DNA from: Capsicum annuum
Lineage: Eukaryota; Streptophyta; Magnoliopsida; Solanales; Solanaceae
Assembly (NCBI RefSeq): GCF_002878395.1
Contig: NW_025892955.1
Location: forward strand, 47,035 to 111,034
DNA: 64,000 nt
Reading direction: 5' to 3'
In this document: positions 12,165-24,449 of the stretch, one piece after another
Numbering within the stretch: position 1 is the stretch's first letter
Layout of the letters: every line of letters starts with the position of its first letter
Made by a program: the position numbers and the translations under genes
Notes under the pieces: generated by a model
The model's database searches: none
The model's input: the letters and a program-made list of their open reading frames with translations, nothing else
Told to the model about the DNA's origin: nothing

Positions 12165-13660
12165 AGAATGGATACTTGGACTTTATGTCCTCTTCGAATT
12201 CGCACATAGTTTCCTCCATATTTTGGTTCCTTCAACGAACCTTTACCGAAGCCACATCCTTGGTCCGCAACCGACGAACTTGTCGATCTAAAATCTCCAC
12301 TAGGAATTTCTCATAGGATAAGGAATCTGAAATACCCACCACTTCCAAGGGAATAACCATTGATGATCACCCACATACTTCCTTAACATCGATAATGAAA
12401 CACCAAATGAATAGAGATCAAATTAGAGGGCAACTCTAATTCATTTGCAACCTTAACAACCCTCTTCAAAACCAAGTATAGATTGACATAATGGGGACTG
12501 AGCTTCCCCTTCTTATTGAAATGCATCACTCCATTAATGGGAAACACCTTTAAGAACATCCAATCACCAACACATAACTCCAACTCCCTTAGCCTTGCAT
12601 CTTTTTATGACTTTTGGCGACTTTTGGCGGGTTTAAGTCTATCCTAAACCACCTTCACCTTTTCTATGGATTGGTGAACAAAATTAGGACGAAACAACTT
12701 ATTTTCACCAACCTCAAACTATCTAATAGGAGATCTACACCTCCTACTATATAAAGCCTCAAATGGAGCCATACCAATGCTAGAGTGATAACTATTGTTG
12801 TAGGCAAATTTAATGAAAGGTAGGTGGTCAACCCATCTACTACCAAAATCAAACATATAAGATCGAAACATATCTTCCATGACTTGAATTATCCTTTTTG
12901 CTTGCCTATCCATCTGTGTATAGAAAGCAGTACTAAGGATCACCTTAGTCCCCAAAACTCACTGGAACAACCTCTAAAAGTTAAATCAGAACTGAGAACC
13001 TCGATCAGATATAATGGAAACTAGAGTACCATGCAACTTCACGATCTCCTCAATGAACAACTTGGCATAACCCTCGAAAGAGAAATTAGTCCTAACTAGT
13101 AAGAAGTGAGTAGACATAGTTATCCTATCCATGATAACCCAAATTAAATCAAATTATTGGCAAGACCATGGAAGATCGATGATAATATCCATATTAATTA
13201 TCTCCCATTTCCACACTGGTAGTTAAATCTCCTGAGTCAACCCCACAGGCCTTAAGTGCTCTACCTTCACTTGCTAAACACCATGCACTTAGCCACAAAA
13301 CTAGCCAATCCGACTTCATATTGTTCCACCCATAAATTTCCTTAAAATCATGATATATCTTCATTGAACCAAGATAAATAGTATAACAGACTAATGAACT
13401 TTGACCAAAATTCTTTCTCACAACCCATCAACCTCAAGAACATATACAATACCTCAAAACTTTAAGATACCATCGTCGTCGATCTCAAAAAACCATCAGC
13501 TTCTATGTACCTACATCATTCTTGATTTACACCAAGATAGGATAAAATATTTGATTCTCCTTCACTTCAGTACCAAGAAATGACTTTTCCACCAATGAAA
13601 AATCACACCACCATCTTAGAAATCTAAGAGACGAACTCCAAGATTAACTAAATAGTGAAT
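12165..13660 (-). pseudogene. G1 integrase and chromodomain remnant
   Basis: Integrase would insert element DNA, and the chromodomain would direct it to marked chromatin. Seen: a decayed zinc-binding region (13421-13194, STKMYHDLKE-like); the core with VIMDR and SDRGS near 13130-13010; NNSYHSSIGMAPFEALY and RRCRSPI at 12800-12720; a GPY/F-type segment with KKGKLSP (12583-12383); and a chromodomain-like tail with SLSYE..VEILDRQVRRLR near 12340-12200. In the core the expected catalytic Glu of QAERTIQ reads Lys (QAKRIIQ), a G-to-A change, so even this domain is inactive. Stops and frameshifts are frequent. Confidence 0.8.
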
Positions 13661-13681
13661 ATCCTTCACCAAATCCCGTTT

Positions 13682-15170
13682 CTACTCGTCCACATAAGAC
13701 AAGATTCCCATGGACAACCTGCTAAGAGCATCAACAAGTATGTTAGCTTTACCTGGATAATAGTGGAAACTCATGTCATAGTCCTTTAGCAACTCAAGCC
13801 ACCTCCTTTTCCTGAGATTCAATTTTTTCTGGGTGAACACATATTGCAAGCTTTTATGATTTGAATAAATATCAACATGGCCCTCAAACAAATCAAGCCG
13901 ACAGTTCTTTAATACAAAAACTATAGCTAAAAATTCTAAGTCATAGGTAAGATAATTCCTCTCATAAACTTTCAACTGCCTAGAGGTATAAGCAACTGCC
14001 TTTCCATGCTATGTCAACACACAACCCAATCCTACCCGAGATGAATCGCAATAGACCATTAAAATATCGGTACTTTAAGGTAAAGTCAATATTAGAGCCA
14101 AAGTCAACTAATCCTTTAGCTCTCAAAAATACCTTCGCAAGTATCTGACCACGAGAATGTCAGTTTTTTCTGAGTCAACCTAGTCAATAGGGCAGTGATA
14201 GAAGAGAAAATTTCCACAAACCTTCTATAATAATCGGCTAAACCCAATAAGGTTTGAATATAGGATAGATTCATGGTTCTAGGCCACTTCTTAACCACCA
14301 TAATATTTTGTGGATCCACCATGATCCCTTCAGTAGAAACAAAATGACCCAAATAAGTCACATTATTCAACCAAAACTCATACTTAGAAAACTTTGCATA
14401 GAAGCATTCATCCTTTAGGGTCTTCAACATAAGGCAGAGATGATTGGCATAATCTGCCTCACTATTAGAATACACCAAAATATCATCAATAAAGACAATC
14501 ATAAACATATATAAGAATTGATAAAAATCCAATTCATAAGATCCATAAATGCTTCTAGGGCATTGGTCAAGTCAAAAGACATCACCAAAAACTCAAAGTG
14601 ACCATATCACATTCGAAAGGAAGTCTTAGGGATATCCACCTCCCTTATCTTTAACTCATGGTACCCAAACTAAAGATCAATTTTAGAAAAAAAATGTAGC
14701 ACCCTGAAGCTAATCAAAAAGATCATTAATCCTCAGAAGTGGATACTTATTATTCAAGGTTAGTTTATTCAATTTGTAGTAATCAATACACATTCAAAGA
14801 GAACCATTCTTTTTATGCACGAAGAGAAGTAGAGTACCCCATGGAGACATACTAGGGCAGATAAAACCCTTGTCAAGAAGATCTTTCAACCTCTCCCTAA
14901 TTTCTTTCACCTCAGTTGGACCCATCCTATAAGGAGTATAGAAATGGGATGAGGGTCAGAAAGAAGATTAATCTCAAAATCACTTTCTCTATCGGGAGGT
15001 TCACTAAGAAGATCATCAGGAAACACCTCAAGAAATTCATAGACCTTATGGACAGTCAACAAACAAGGACCTTCAGATCTAGAATCCTTAACATGCACAA
15101 AGTGATTGAGGCATCCTTTGGAAACCAATTTTCGGGATCTAAGATTCGAGATGAAATTTTCCTTAGGCAC
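13682..15170 (-). pseudogene. G1 reverse transcriptase and RNase H remnant
   Basis: RT copies element RNA and RNase H removes the template. The RT N-terminal region (15170-14907) carries EFLEVFPDDL and a DPHPISI proline motif. The active site FIDDILVYS lies at about 14493-14467, with TYLGHFVSTEGI downstream. RNase H (13975-13682) has THDLE-like YDLEFLAIVFVLK, HKSLQYVFTQKKLNLRKRRW and DALSRLSMG, typical of Tekay/Del. RT appears nearly full length, but several frames are needed to follow it and stops separate them. Confidence 0.85.
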
Positions 15171-15305
15171 TAGGGAGCTACCTTCCTATTTAATTATTGA
15201 CTCATTTGGGAATTGGAAACTGACCCTTTGGGTCTGATAATCAAGAAAAGTATAGAACGAATGCAACCAATCCATCCCAAAAATCATATCAAATCCTAAC
15301 ATGTT

Positions 15306-15677
15306 TCACTCTATCAGATCCACTAAAGTCTCTTTACCATAAACTGATATCATACAACCACTATAGACCTTTCTATCCATAATGGAGTTATGCACAAGAA
15401 TGGAAATAGAAAAAGGATCCAGAGTACACCCAAGATCAAAGTAAAAATGAATAGCCATAAAAGGGGTCACATAAGAGAGAGTAGACCCTGGATTAAGTAG
15501 ATAATATACATCACAAAAAAAGAGTTTAAGTACACCAGTAATAATATCGGGGGATGCGTCAGAATCCTGGTGAGTGGAAAAAGCATACAAATGATTTCGA
15601 CCAGTGGTAGAGCCAAAAGTAGAAGTAGCACTTTTTGGTGCAGGAGCGGATGAAGCAGCAACAGGAATCTTATTCAC
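15306..15677 (-). pseudogene. G1 aspartic protease remnant with lost active-site Asp
   Basis: A 123-codon open stretch covers the end of gag and the protease. The active-site block reads LLNPGSTLSYVTPF at residues 60-72, where the family has Asp-Pro-Gly-Ser. Asn62 (15492-15494) replaces the catalytic Asp by a G-to-A change in the coding strand. The rest (hydrophobic strand near SVYGKETLVDLI) is normal for the family. It is flanked by gag upstream and RT downstream, as expected. Confidence 0.8.
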
Positions 15678-15679
15678 CC

Positions 15680-16765
15680 CAGAAGCAACCTTAGATGAAA
15701 AATCCCTCTGCAGATAACCAGTCTGACTATATTTAAAGCACTTATTCCTCTCTTCCTCACAAAAACCATGATGTATCTAACCACAAAATCTACAAGGAGG
15801 ATATAACGGAGATGACTGAGCCCCACTAGCCTGTGACTAGGCTTCTAGTGCTCTAAACCTACTATCACTAGCCATAGAGTAGGAACTAGGATTTCCCTAC
15901 TTCTTTTAGACCACTTCCCACCATCTCTACCACTCTACTACTGACCTCTACCAAGATTCGAATAGAGAGTGCCTTTCACTTATCTCTATTTACTTCTTTT
16001 TTTTCTTTCTCCACTTGTTGTATATACACCATAAGTATAGATATACCTATATCCTTGTTCAACAAGGCAACCTTGTTATCTAAGATAAACTTATAGGACA
16101 ATCCATAAGTAAACTTCCACATTCTAGACCTCATATTACATACCAATTTAGGAGGAAAACATGACTGCTGATGAAACTTCAAGTAAAATTCATGAACTCC
16201 TCAACCTTCCCTTCCCTCAAATCCTGAGGAAATAAGCGATGAAAAAAGCACTAGAGAAATCATACCATAAAGTGGACTCAACATCATCTCCCCTGGAATG
16301 GTCCCACTTCTCAAATTATTAGTATGTAACATCCTTTAACTGATAAGCTGTAAACTCTACACCCTCTACATTAGTAGCATGCATCATACATGATATCTTT
16401 TCTATCTCATAAATAAAGTTTTAAGGATCTTCCATAACTTTAGATCTAGTGAAAATAGGAGGAATCAACCTCATAAATTATGCCACCCGAGTAGACTCAG
16501 ATAATGGAGCAACAAAAGTAATATAATTAGTCTAGAAGTCCACTAATTAGGTAAGTAAATAAATTAACCTATGAAACTGAGCATTAGACACATCAACTTG
16601 AGGTACTTGGGAAGGGTTAGGGGAATCGGTAGAGCTCCCTCAAGAAAAATCTAAGGTAGCGACCCTTGATCGAGTCTGAACTCTTGGTGTTCGACAAGCT
16701 CCATCAATATTTTCCTCAGACAGGATTGAAGTGTTTCCACAAGTATCAGATCTATTGGGAGGCAT
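15680..16765 (-). pseudogene. G1 gag remnant
   Basis: ATG at 16765 begins MPPNRS-like sequence as in the other copies. The interior is collinear with 8263-9432 but has more stops. The zinc knuckle near 15765-15720 is damaged: the second Cys, one Gly, the His and the last Cys are all replaced. PBS and 5' LTR lie just upstream on the minus strand. Confidence 0.75.
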
Positions 16766-16960
16766 TATCTAAAAATTAAATAAATGTTAATTAGAGAAAA
16801 TTCAAGACCTTAGACTCTATGGCTTGAATTAGAACAACAGGAAAGGGAAACATCCCTAAATGTCTCGTATCCTCTCCTTTATAAGTGTGGCATACTACAT
16901 ACCTATACATGAGACTGTGCTTGACACAACTTTATTGGACATCCAGTGACACCAAACCTA

Positions 16961-16974
16961 GGGTTTGATACCAT
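16961..16974 (-). other. PBS of G1 (initiator tRNA-Met type)
   Basis: ATGGTATCAAACCC on the minus strand, three bases past the 5' LTR. It is close to the TGGTATCAGAGCC complement of initiator tRNA-Met, with G-to-A changes. Confidence 0.75.
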
Positions 16975-16977
16975 CTC

Positions 16978-19272
16978 TATCACGACCCAAACTTGGGCCT
17001 AACCATGACATGGATCTCAAGTCCTGCATGGACCGAAGATCACAGATGTATATAACCAAACCAAACACAACAAACCCTAATGTTGGATGAATTCCAAACA
17101 TATAACAAGATAGCATACAATAATCTTAAAAAAATTCAAACAAGTACATAACCACCGATCACCGACTGGCCAAAAAATTGATCGACACCACCCAATAGCC
17201 ACGGTATTCCAAATAAAGCCTTCTAAATAATAAACCAAAATTAAATATCAATAAAGTGTCAAGATATGCCCCCTGACTATAGACAACAAAAGTCTAAATA
17301 GTCTGAGACATAAAACACCAAAACATAAAATGTAGACTTCCAATGTATGAAAGCTCACCACTTTAATGCCAACTCTTGGGTTGATCCTAAATCCTAATCA
17401 CTAAGTAGAGGGAGTACAAGTATGGCCAATTCCTGTATTATAGGGGGTACAAAATCTAGAGATGGATAGCGGGGTGAACTCTACCATGTAACTTGGGGAT
17501 AAGAATAACATAATGACATAATCAATATTTCAAATCATTCAAAACCAATATACATAATCAAATACATAAACATATTTATATATAGTACATGAATGGATAG
17601 GGAACAAGGCTTAACAGACACTTTAAAACTTTAGCCTAGATTATATAGCTCAACTATTATAACAAGTACCCACGGGCTATACAGGCCCCAGATCTCACCC
17701 CTTGATTGGGCCCCAGTACGTGTAGCTGTACGAACTAGAAAATAATCTCATATATATACACAGGGGACTAAAACCTCCCAATTCTATACTAAGGTAACTT
17801 AATCACTAGATCATGTGATGATTGATGGGGGACTCAAACCTCCCTCATCATGAAATAATAATGAAGGGGACTCAAACCTCCCTGGTTACTTTGACCCTTG
17901 CGTCGGCAAATACGATTTCCAACATCGATCACTTGAACCTCCACTTTCTACGACTCAGCTACACGACCCTTATTAGAGCCTAATTAAAATAATTATTACA
18001 CATTCCCATTCATTAAACCATATTCCATATTAAGGTATACATTGTTGGTATCATCATACCAATTACACTTGAAAAGTAATAACAACATGCCAAAATAATT
18101 TTCATTAACTTGGGGAAAAATAACTCCCTTTATTCAATACACCCTTTGTTCATTAAATCAAACCACTATGTTTAAAATATCTTTTAATATCATGCAATAG
18201 TTCAAGACTAGTTAAATTTTACAATTTCTCATAGTTCTCATAATTATAACCAATTTCACATTATGGGGTTTGGTTCATAAACACTTCAAAAGTCATATGT
18301 TTGGAAAAATCACAATTCCCTTGTTCATTCCCCATTCCATGCACCCACAATTTCAAACTATAATTAATCATGAGAAATTATATATAAACCATGAGAAATA
18401 TTATTCAATTTATAAATATTCAAAATCCTCAACCCTTGTTTCAAAACCTGTATAAATATCTCATGAGCAATACTTTAAACAAATTCTTTTAACTAATTAA
18501 CAATGAGGGAAGAATAACATTCGATAAACACCAAGAAATTTTGAGAGAAATTGACCCTTGAGCCCTTCGATGACCAACTTAATAAAACCCTGTCTTGACT
18601 TGCTTAAGGGAATTTAGAGAGAATTTTGGAGTGCTTGAGAAGTTACTTGATTGGTTTTTAAGTGGTAATGACACACTAAAGGGGTTATAAGACGTGGGTT
18701 TTAATATGGGTAAGATGGTAAATATCCAGAATGCCTTTAACTTAAAAGCTATAAAATTGCTGTCATTAACTATGGGTGAACCAGTGACTCGTAGCCACTC
18801 TTTATGACTCATCACCATGAGTCATAACCAAAATAGACTAAAGGAACCTCACCCACAATAGACCCTACAACTCAACTTATACCACTCGTAATAGGACTCT
18901 ATAACTCATATGGTCCATTCATAGTAAATGTAGAATCCAATTAGGTAAACACTGGACATCCTACGATTTGCACCCAATAACTCGTATCTAGTCCTTAGAG
19001 CTTATAGTGACCCACTCATACTCAGAGTAGAATTTATCCATTTAATTTCTAATTTGGTTAAGATTCTATCCCAATGACTCATCATGGGTCTTTACGACTT
19101 GTACCCTCAAGTTATACCCAAGATAGAAACTCAAATACTAATTACTAGAAACCTTATGACTAAGGTCACCTGACCCATCAAGACACCCTATGACTCATCA
19201 AGTAAGTCACTGTCGAGGCAGAAAGCTTAGAACTCAGAAAATTTTCATGTACCAAAAACTTAAGGAATTATA
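16978..19272 (-). repeat. G1 5' LTR
   Basis: It is 2,295 bp and collinear with 9645-11954 throughout. Its ends have decayed from TG...CA to TA...TA (start on the minus strand TATAATTCC, end GTCGTGATA). U3 again carries the dense GACTCRTA/TGAGTCAT cluster (about 18780-19210). Confidence 0.85.
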
Positions 19273-19332
19273 TCATGGGTATTCGGTATACTTGAGATAT
19301 CCGTAACGGCTAGGCCCTGGTTTAGATTGTAA
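19273..19332 (+). repeat. G3 5' LTR, last 60 bp
   Basis: CTTGAGATATCCGT...GGCTAGGCCCTGG matches the end of the G3 3' LTR (43266-43309, CTTGAGATACCCGT...TTAGGCCCTAG). It is followed by the PBS. The intervening LTR body is missing on the far side of G1. Confidence 0.75.
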
Positions 19333-19337
19333 GAAAG

Positions 19338-19351
19338 TTGGTATCTGGTCC
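19338..19351 (+). other. PBS of G3 (initiator tRNA-Met type)
   Basis: TTGGTATCTGGTCC lies five bases after the LTR end and resembles TGGTATCAGAGCC. It fixes the orientation of G3 as plus. Confidence 0.65.
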
Positions 19352-19545
19352 TAGGTTTGATGTCATTGGGTTCCTACAAAGTTGTGTCAAGTAGAGTCTC
19401 TTTTATGAGTGTGTAGCATGCCACACTTATAAGGAAGAGGCTATAAGGCATTTAATAATATCTTCCTTTCTTGTGTTCTATTTTGGGATTATAGAGTCTA
19501 AGGTCTTGAAAACTCTCTGACTTCTAATTAATCTCCTTTCAGATC

Positions 19546-21060
19546 ATGCTTCCTCAATGATCTGATGCTTGTTGGGACTCTTTTTTCCCGCTTAAGGACA
19601 ATATAGATGGAACTCATCCCACTTATGGGGTACAGACCCATTCTAGGGTCTCTTTTCTGAATTCCCTTATGGAGTGCCACCATTCCCTACTTATTTTTCT
19701 CAAGTAGGTGGTGTTTATGCACAGTCGCCTCATAAAGATATTTCTAATGTAGAGTTTTGCTATTTTATTCATCTATTAACCAAGATAATGGCCTCACTAT
19801 CATGCCAGTCTAGTCTTTTTAGTGAAAGAATGAGTCATGCAAAGGTAAGGGATGGGTATAGTAAGAAGTTTAGACATTCAGAGTAGGGGGGTCAGAGAGA
19901 TAGTGGTAGAGATGGTAAGTAGTGGCCTAAGAAAAGGAATTGGGGAGTTCCTATGTGACTTTTAGTGCTTTTTACCCTAGGTCTTCTACTTATTATCACT
20001 CTCAGGTCAACATGATTTTGAGGCACAGGGAGCCCAATTTCAAGCTAGCGAAGTTCAGTCAGCCCTATCCTATCTTTCTTGTTGGTTCACTACTTAGTTA
20101 TATCATGGACAGTGACATAAGGGGAGGAATTATTATTATAGGTGTGGTCAACTTGGTCACATGCAGTAGGAGTGTCCTTTAATGCCGCTTTTGGGGCCAA
20201 TAAAATTCTGGTTATTACTTCTTCCATTTTTTCAACAAAGGGTGCTACCCCTGGTACCGGCACTAGAAAGAGTCATCTTTATGCTCTTGTAAAAAGTCAA
20301 TACTATGAGGCCTCTCCTGAGGTTATTACTAGTATGCTAAGACTTTACTCTCTTGATGTGTGTTACCTGCTTGATCTGGGGTCTACTTTTTTATATGACC
20401 CCTTATGTGGCTATTTATTTTTGTTTTGGTCCTGAGCGTATTCCTGATTCCTTTTCTATGTCTACCCCGGTGGGTGACTCTATTATAAATAGGAGAGTCT
20501 ATATGGGTTGTGTTGTATCTAACTGTGGTTGAGAGACATTGGTGGAATTCAAAGGGTCAATTTCCAATTCTCGAGTAAACTTGTGATTAAGTGGGAGGGG
20601 AGTTCCCTAGTTCCTATGTGAAGGTTTATTTCTTATCTAAGAGCCTGGAAATTGATTTCCAAGGGGTGTCTGTGTAATCTGGTTTGGTTTTAAGATTCTA
20701 ATTCTGAGGGACCTTCTTTTTAATCTATCCCTGTAGTCGATGAGTTTCCCAATGCATTTTATGATGATATCTCTGGTATTCCTCCCGATAGGGAAATTAT
20801 TTTTAGGATGAATTTTCCTTCGGATACCCATCCTATCTCTATCCCTTCCTACAAAATGGCTTTAGATGGGTTGAAAGAACTTAAGAAACATGTGAAGGAC
20901 CTTCTTGATAAAGGTTTTATCTTTTCTAATGTTTCTCCGTGAGGTGCTCCAATTCTCTTAGTGTGTAAGAAAGGTGGTTCCCTTTGGATATGTTATGTAT
21001 AGATTATCGGCAGTCGAATAAGGAATTTAAGGTGACCTTTTAATCGGGTGGACTAGTATA
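19546..21060 (+). pseudogene. G3 gag-protease-RT remnant
   Basis: ATG at 19546 starts an MLPQ-like gag N-terminus followed by SFFPLKDNIDGTHPTYGVQT. At about 19860 the sequence jumps from the middle of gag to its Ser/Gly-rich tail (RDSGRDGK), so roughly the central capsid part is deleted. The protease segment (20142-20435) shows LLDLGSTFLYD, retaining the active-site Asp. RT N-terminal sequence follows at about 20800-21000 ([29 protein letters not shown]). Recognisable coding ends near 21060. The copy is older or more damaged than G1. Confidence 0.75.
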
Positions 21061-22347
21061 TTATGCAGGGTACTTTGTTAGTGGTGCATGATTTTTTCTA
21101 GACCCTAAGTTTGAACTTTAGATATTGATTGGTGGGAAGAAATGTTAGCTAGGGCTAGCGATGCGAGAATTTTGGGAGTAAATTGGTAGGCTTGATGGGA
21201 TGTGTGAAAAAGGTTAGGTTGATAACTTAGGAAATATTAGTGGATAATTATGTTGTATACCAAAAGTTTAGTGTTAGAGCGATTGATTAGGGTTAAGTTA
21301 TTTGGTAAATAAGATCATTACGTTTATAAGAATATATTGGAACCCAAGGTAGTATCTCGTCAGATGAGGCTTTAAGTATGTAAGTTCCCGGTATACCTAG
21401 TTCATGTACACACTGATACCCCATGGTGTGAATTATTGTACTTATAGGTTCAGTAAGAGAGTATGTTCGCAAGGATATGTTGGTGAACTAAGGCTGATCT
21501 GGAAGTTTCTCATGATGGTGAGTTTCAGGAAAGAGTCATGGTAAATCTACTCATATTATAGAGATTCCCTCTTGTTTGGGTTAAGACGGCATTCTATTAA
21601 TGTCGTACATATTCTATAGTACCTATGCCTAAGGTCCTCATTCTCTATGCCACGTATGTCCATGCTCTAAAACCTGACCTAGAAGCAATAACAATTCTCA
21701 TACATGCAAGCTTCAAAATATCCAAGCTCTATATTATGACACTTATGAACCAATAAACTCATGTCTTACTTTATGCTTGGATTCAAGGAACTTTTGGCCT
21801 TTACTTAGCCCAAAGTGATGTTTTACATGCAAGATCGCAACCATTCTCAGTCCTTAGAAGGAGAGGTAGTAGTTTCAAGTGGTAGTCCTTGTTTTATTTC
21901 TTGAATATATTAAGTCTCATCTTCATGTTATATGATCCATAATATCTGCACTAGTGTTTTTCACTATGCCAGTCTAAAGAACTCATGCTATGTTATGCTT
22001 ATGCCAGAACAACCCTCTATTTATGATCTAGGTGGTTGCGATAAAGTATTTCATGCCCATTTTACCATGTATCATTTCACGGGTATCACTCGAAGTAGTA
22101 TGCCTAGTAGGACACATGATTGAGAAGTAAACCTCCCATCCTTGATGTTTGTACTCTAGTTCCGTAGTGACCCTCCTTTTGGTAGTATGGTAGTGACTCT
22201 AGAAGTGTAGTAACACTATAGATAAGGGAGTGGATGTTCTTGATGTGAAAATTTTGGGGCTTATTTCTCAAGCTAGGGCTATAGATGAAGATGGAAAAGT
22301 AAGATAAACTCTTTCTAAGTGCAATAGTTAAGCAGGGGAGATGTGGT
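21061..22347 (+). other. unrecognised internal tail of G3, left of G2
   Basis: By position this should hold the rest of RT, RNase H and integrase, but I cannot recognise those domains. It is stop-rich on both strands. Either it is pol decayed past recognition or unrelated sequence replaced it. It continues after G2 at 40553-41098. Confidence 0.4.
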
Positions 22348-22352
22348 GAAAC
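22348..22352. repeat. left target-site duplication of G2 (GAAAC)
   Basis: It is identical to 40548-40552 on the other flank. The pair brackets both LTR ends exactly. Confidence 0.85.
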
Positions 22353-24283
22353 TAACACTACCCAAACCAGGGCCTAGTTGTGTCGGGTATCCCAAGTCCA
22401 ACCAGGATCGGAGACCACCCACAAAACCCAGTCGAGACCACCCTACTCCCTATGTCGGAAGAATTTCAAGCATATAACAAGATAAAGCAATAATATTCTA
22501 AGGACAATAAGGCAAGTCTATAATCATAACCAAACAACCATAACCAAATATCCAACCAATCCCAACACCAATGCTAATAACAACACCAATGCTAACACAA
22601 ATACCGATACCACTCATGCTGATAGTAGTCCGACAAAGCCTCTAACAAAAATCAAAGAACAACCGATCAGGACATGCCCCTGACCATAGTCAAAACAAAA
22701 ACTAAGGAAATAACGATAATGAAAAGAGGTCAATAGCAATGAAATGGAGCCTTACGGAGTATGAAAGCTCACCACTTCAATCTGACTCAAAGCTATTCCT
22801 GAATCCAAGTCGCTAAGCAGGAGGAATGGTAGTATAGCCAGTTCCTGCATCGCGTGGGGATACAACAACAAAAGATAATTAGCAGGGTAAACGCTAGCAT
22901 GTAACTCGAGGATAAAGATAAAATAATGCCACCATTCAAAACTAAATCAAATAATCATATACAACCACATATATACAGATATATCGTATTGTGATAGGGA
23001 ACAAGGTTTAGCATGCATTTAAATCCTTAACTTGGGTTGTGTAGCTTGGCCGTCCTAAAACCACCTATAGGTTATATGGGTTCAGCTCCCCCTACTGAAA
23101 AGGCCCCAGTGCGTGTTAGTCGCATGACCAGAGAAAAAAACCTGAGATGACTAGTACATCTCCTAAAATATAAAGTGTGACATCTTGTACATGATCACCA
23201 ATACCACCCTCACATCGACAAATGTGAGTTTCCAGTGTCGGTCCCCTTGGGACCACCACCATCCATGAATCATTCTCATTAACAATTTCAAAAACAGGTT
23301 GAGGGCATGTCATTATTAAAACCAAAATCATCCAATTTGGGGCTCAACCATGAACCCTTAAGTAAATCACCATTCCCGTGCACCCACATATGGAAAACCA
23401 TATTTAAAATATGAAAAACCATAATTAAACCATGAGAAACATTAATTAACCATGAATATCCAAAACCCCCAACCTTTACTTTAAAACCATAACAACACCA
23501 TGAAAACCATACATTAAAACACATGCCTTTAGTAAAATAACAATGAGGGAAGAGTCACATGCCTTAGAAACCAAGAAGCACGAAGAGAAACCACACTTGA
23601 AAGCCTTAATTTATTATCTTGCTGAAATCCTAGTTTTTTTATTAAAAAGGATATTTAGAGAGAATTTAAGAGGATTGTATTGGGAATAGTGTATTAATAA
23701 AGTCCCAAAAGGTGTTTTAACTCTTGGCCTCAAAGGGTGTTAAAGAGAAAAATGTCCAGAATGCCCCCAATTTAAAACTATAAAAATATCGCAGGTGGTT
23801 ACTATTCAACCCCTGTGACTCGTGACCACAAATACGACTCATACCCTCGAGTAATCACCAAGACAATGAGTTAGATCTCGATACACTATCCACCATACAA
23901 CCCCATGGCTGAACTCATTACCAGACCATACGGCTCTTATGGTCTAGTCGTATCCCAGATAGAACCCAAAAGGATTGGACACTGGACAATATGCGACTCA
24001 ACCTTAACATTTGTAACCTATCCTCACGTTTTTAGTTAGCCTCTCTAACTCATAGCCACTATGTTATTGAGAAAGGTTTGACCAAATGACCCATCACCAC
24101 CCTTAATGACTCGTACCACCAAACTATAACCAAGACCAAAACCTGCCCACCATTGACTGGTCACTTAACTACTAGGATCATTTGACCCATACCCATACCA
24201 TACGACTCACATAGTGAGTAATTACTAGGACAGTGAGCTCAAAGCTTAGGAAATTTCGAAGGGCCAGAACCCAGGGTGTTTCA
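22353..24283 (-). repeat. G2 3' LTR
   Basis: It is 1,931 bp, reading TGAAACACCCTGGG... on the minus strand, and is collinear with 38341-40547 but about 280 bp shorter through internal deletions. U3 holds GACTCRTA-type motifs (about 23810-24230). Confidence 0.85.
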
Positions 24284-24297
24284 GTTCTCACCCAATT
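24284..24297 (-). other. polypurine tract of G2
   Basis: AATTGGGTGAGAAC on the minus strand, directly before the 3' LTR. It is shorter and less pure than the G1 tract. Confidence 0.65.
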
Positions 24298-24449
24298 GGA
24301 TCATTCATCCTCAAATAATGGGACAAAGCAGTGACTAGTACAATTAAATCCCGAAACATTTATACGCTTACCTTTAAGATATTAAAATGATTACCAAGGA
24401 TTTAACAATCCACTATTACCTTTAAGATATAAAATAAAGATTTAAGATC

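Larger units (their letters stand above)
8263..19272 (-). mobile_element. G1: chromovirus-like element, minus strand, with an extra partial internal copy
   Basis: In minus-strand order: 5' LTR (19272-16978), PBS, gag, protease, RT-RNase H, integrase with chromodomain, polypurine tract, LTR (11954-9645), then a second PBS-like site and a second gag fragment (9432-8263). The single-element part matches Tekay/Del chromoviruses in domain order and motifs. The extra gag copy after the second LTR means two elements shared one LTR, or a tandem was formed by recombination and then truncated. The right end abuts G3 LTR sequence at 19273. No target duplication can be read because the left end is lost. 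Confidence 0.75.
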
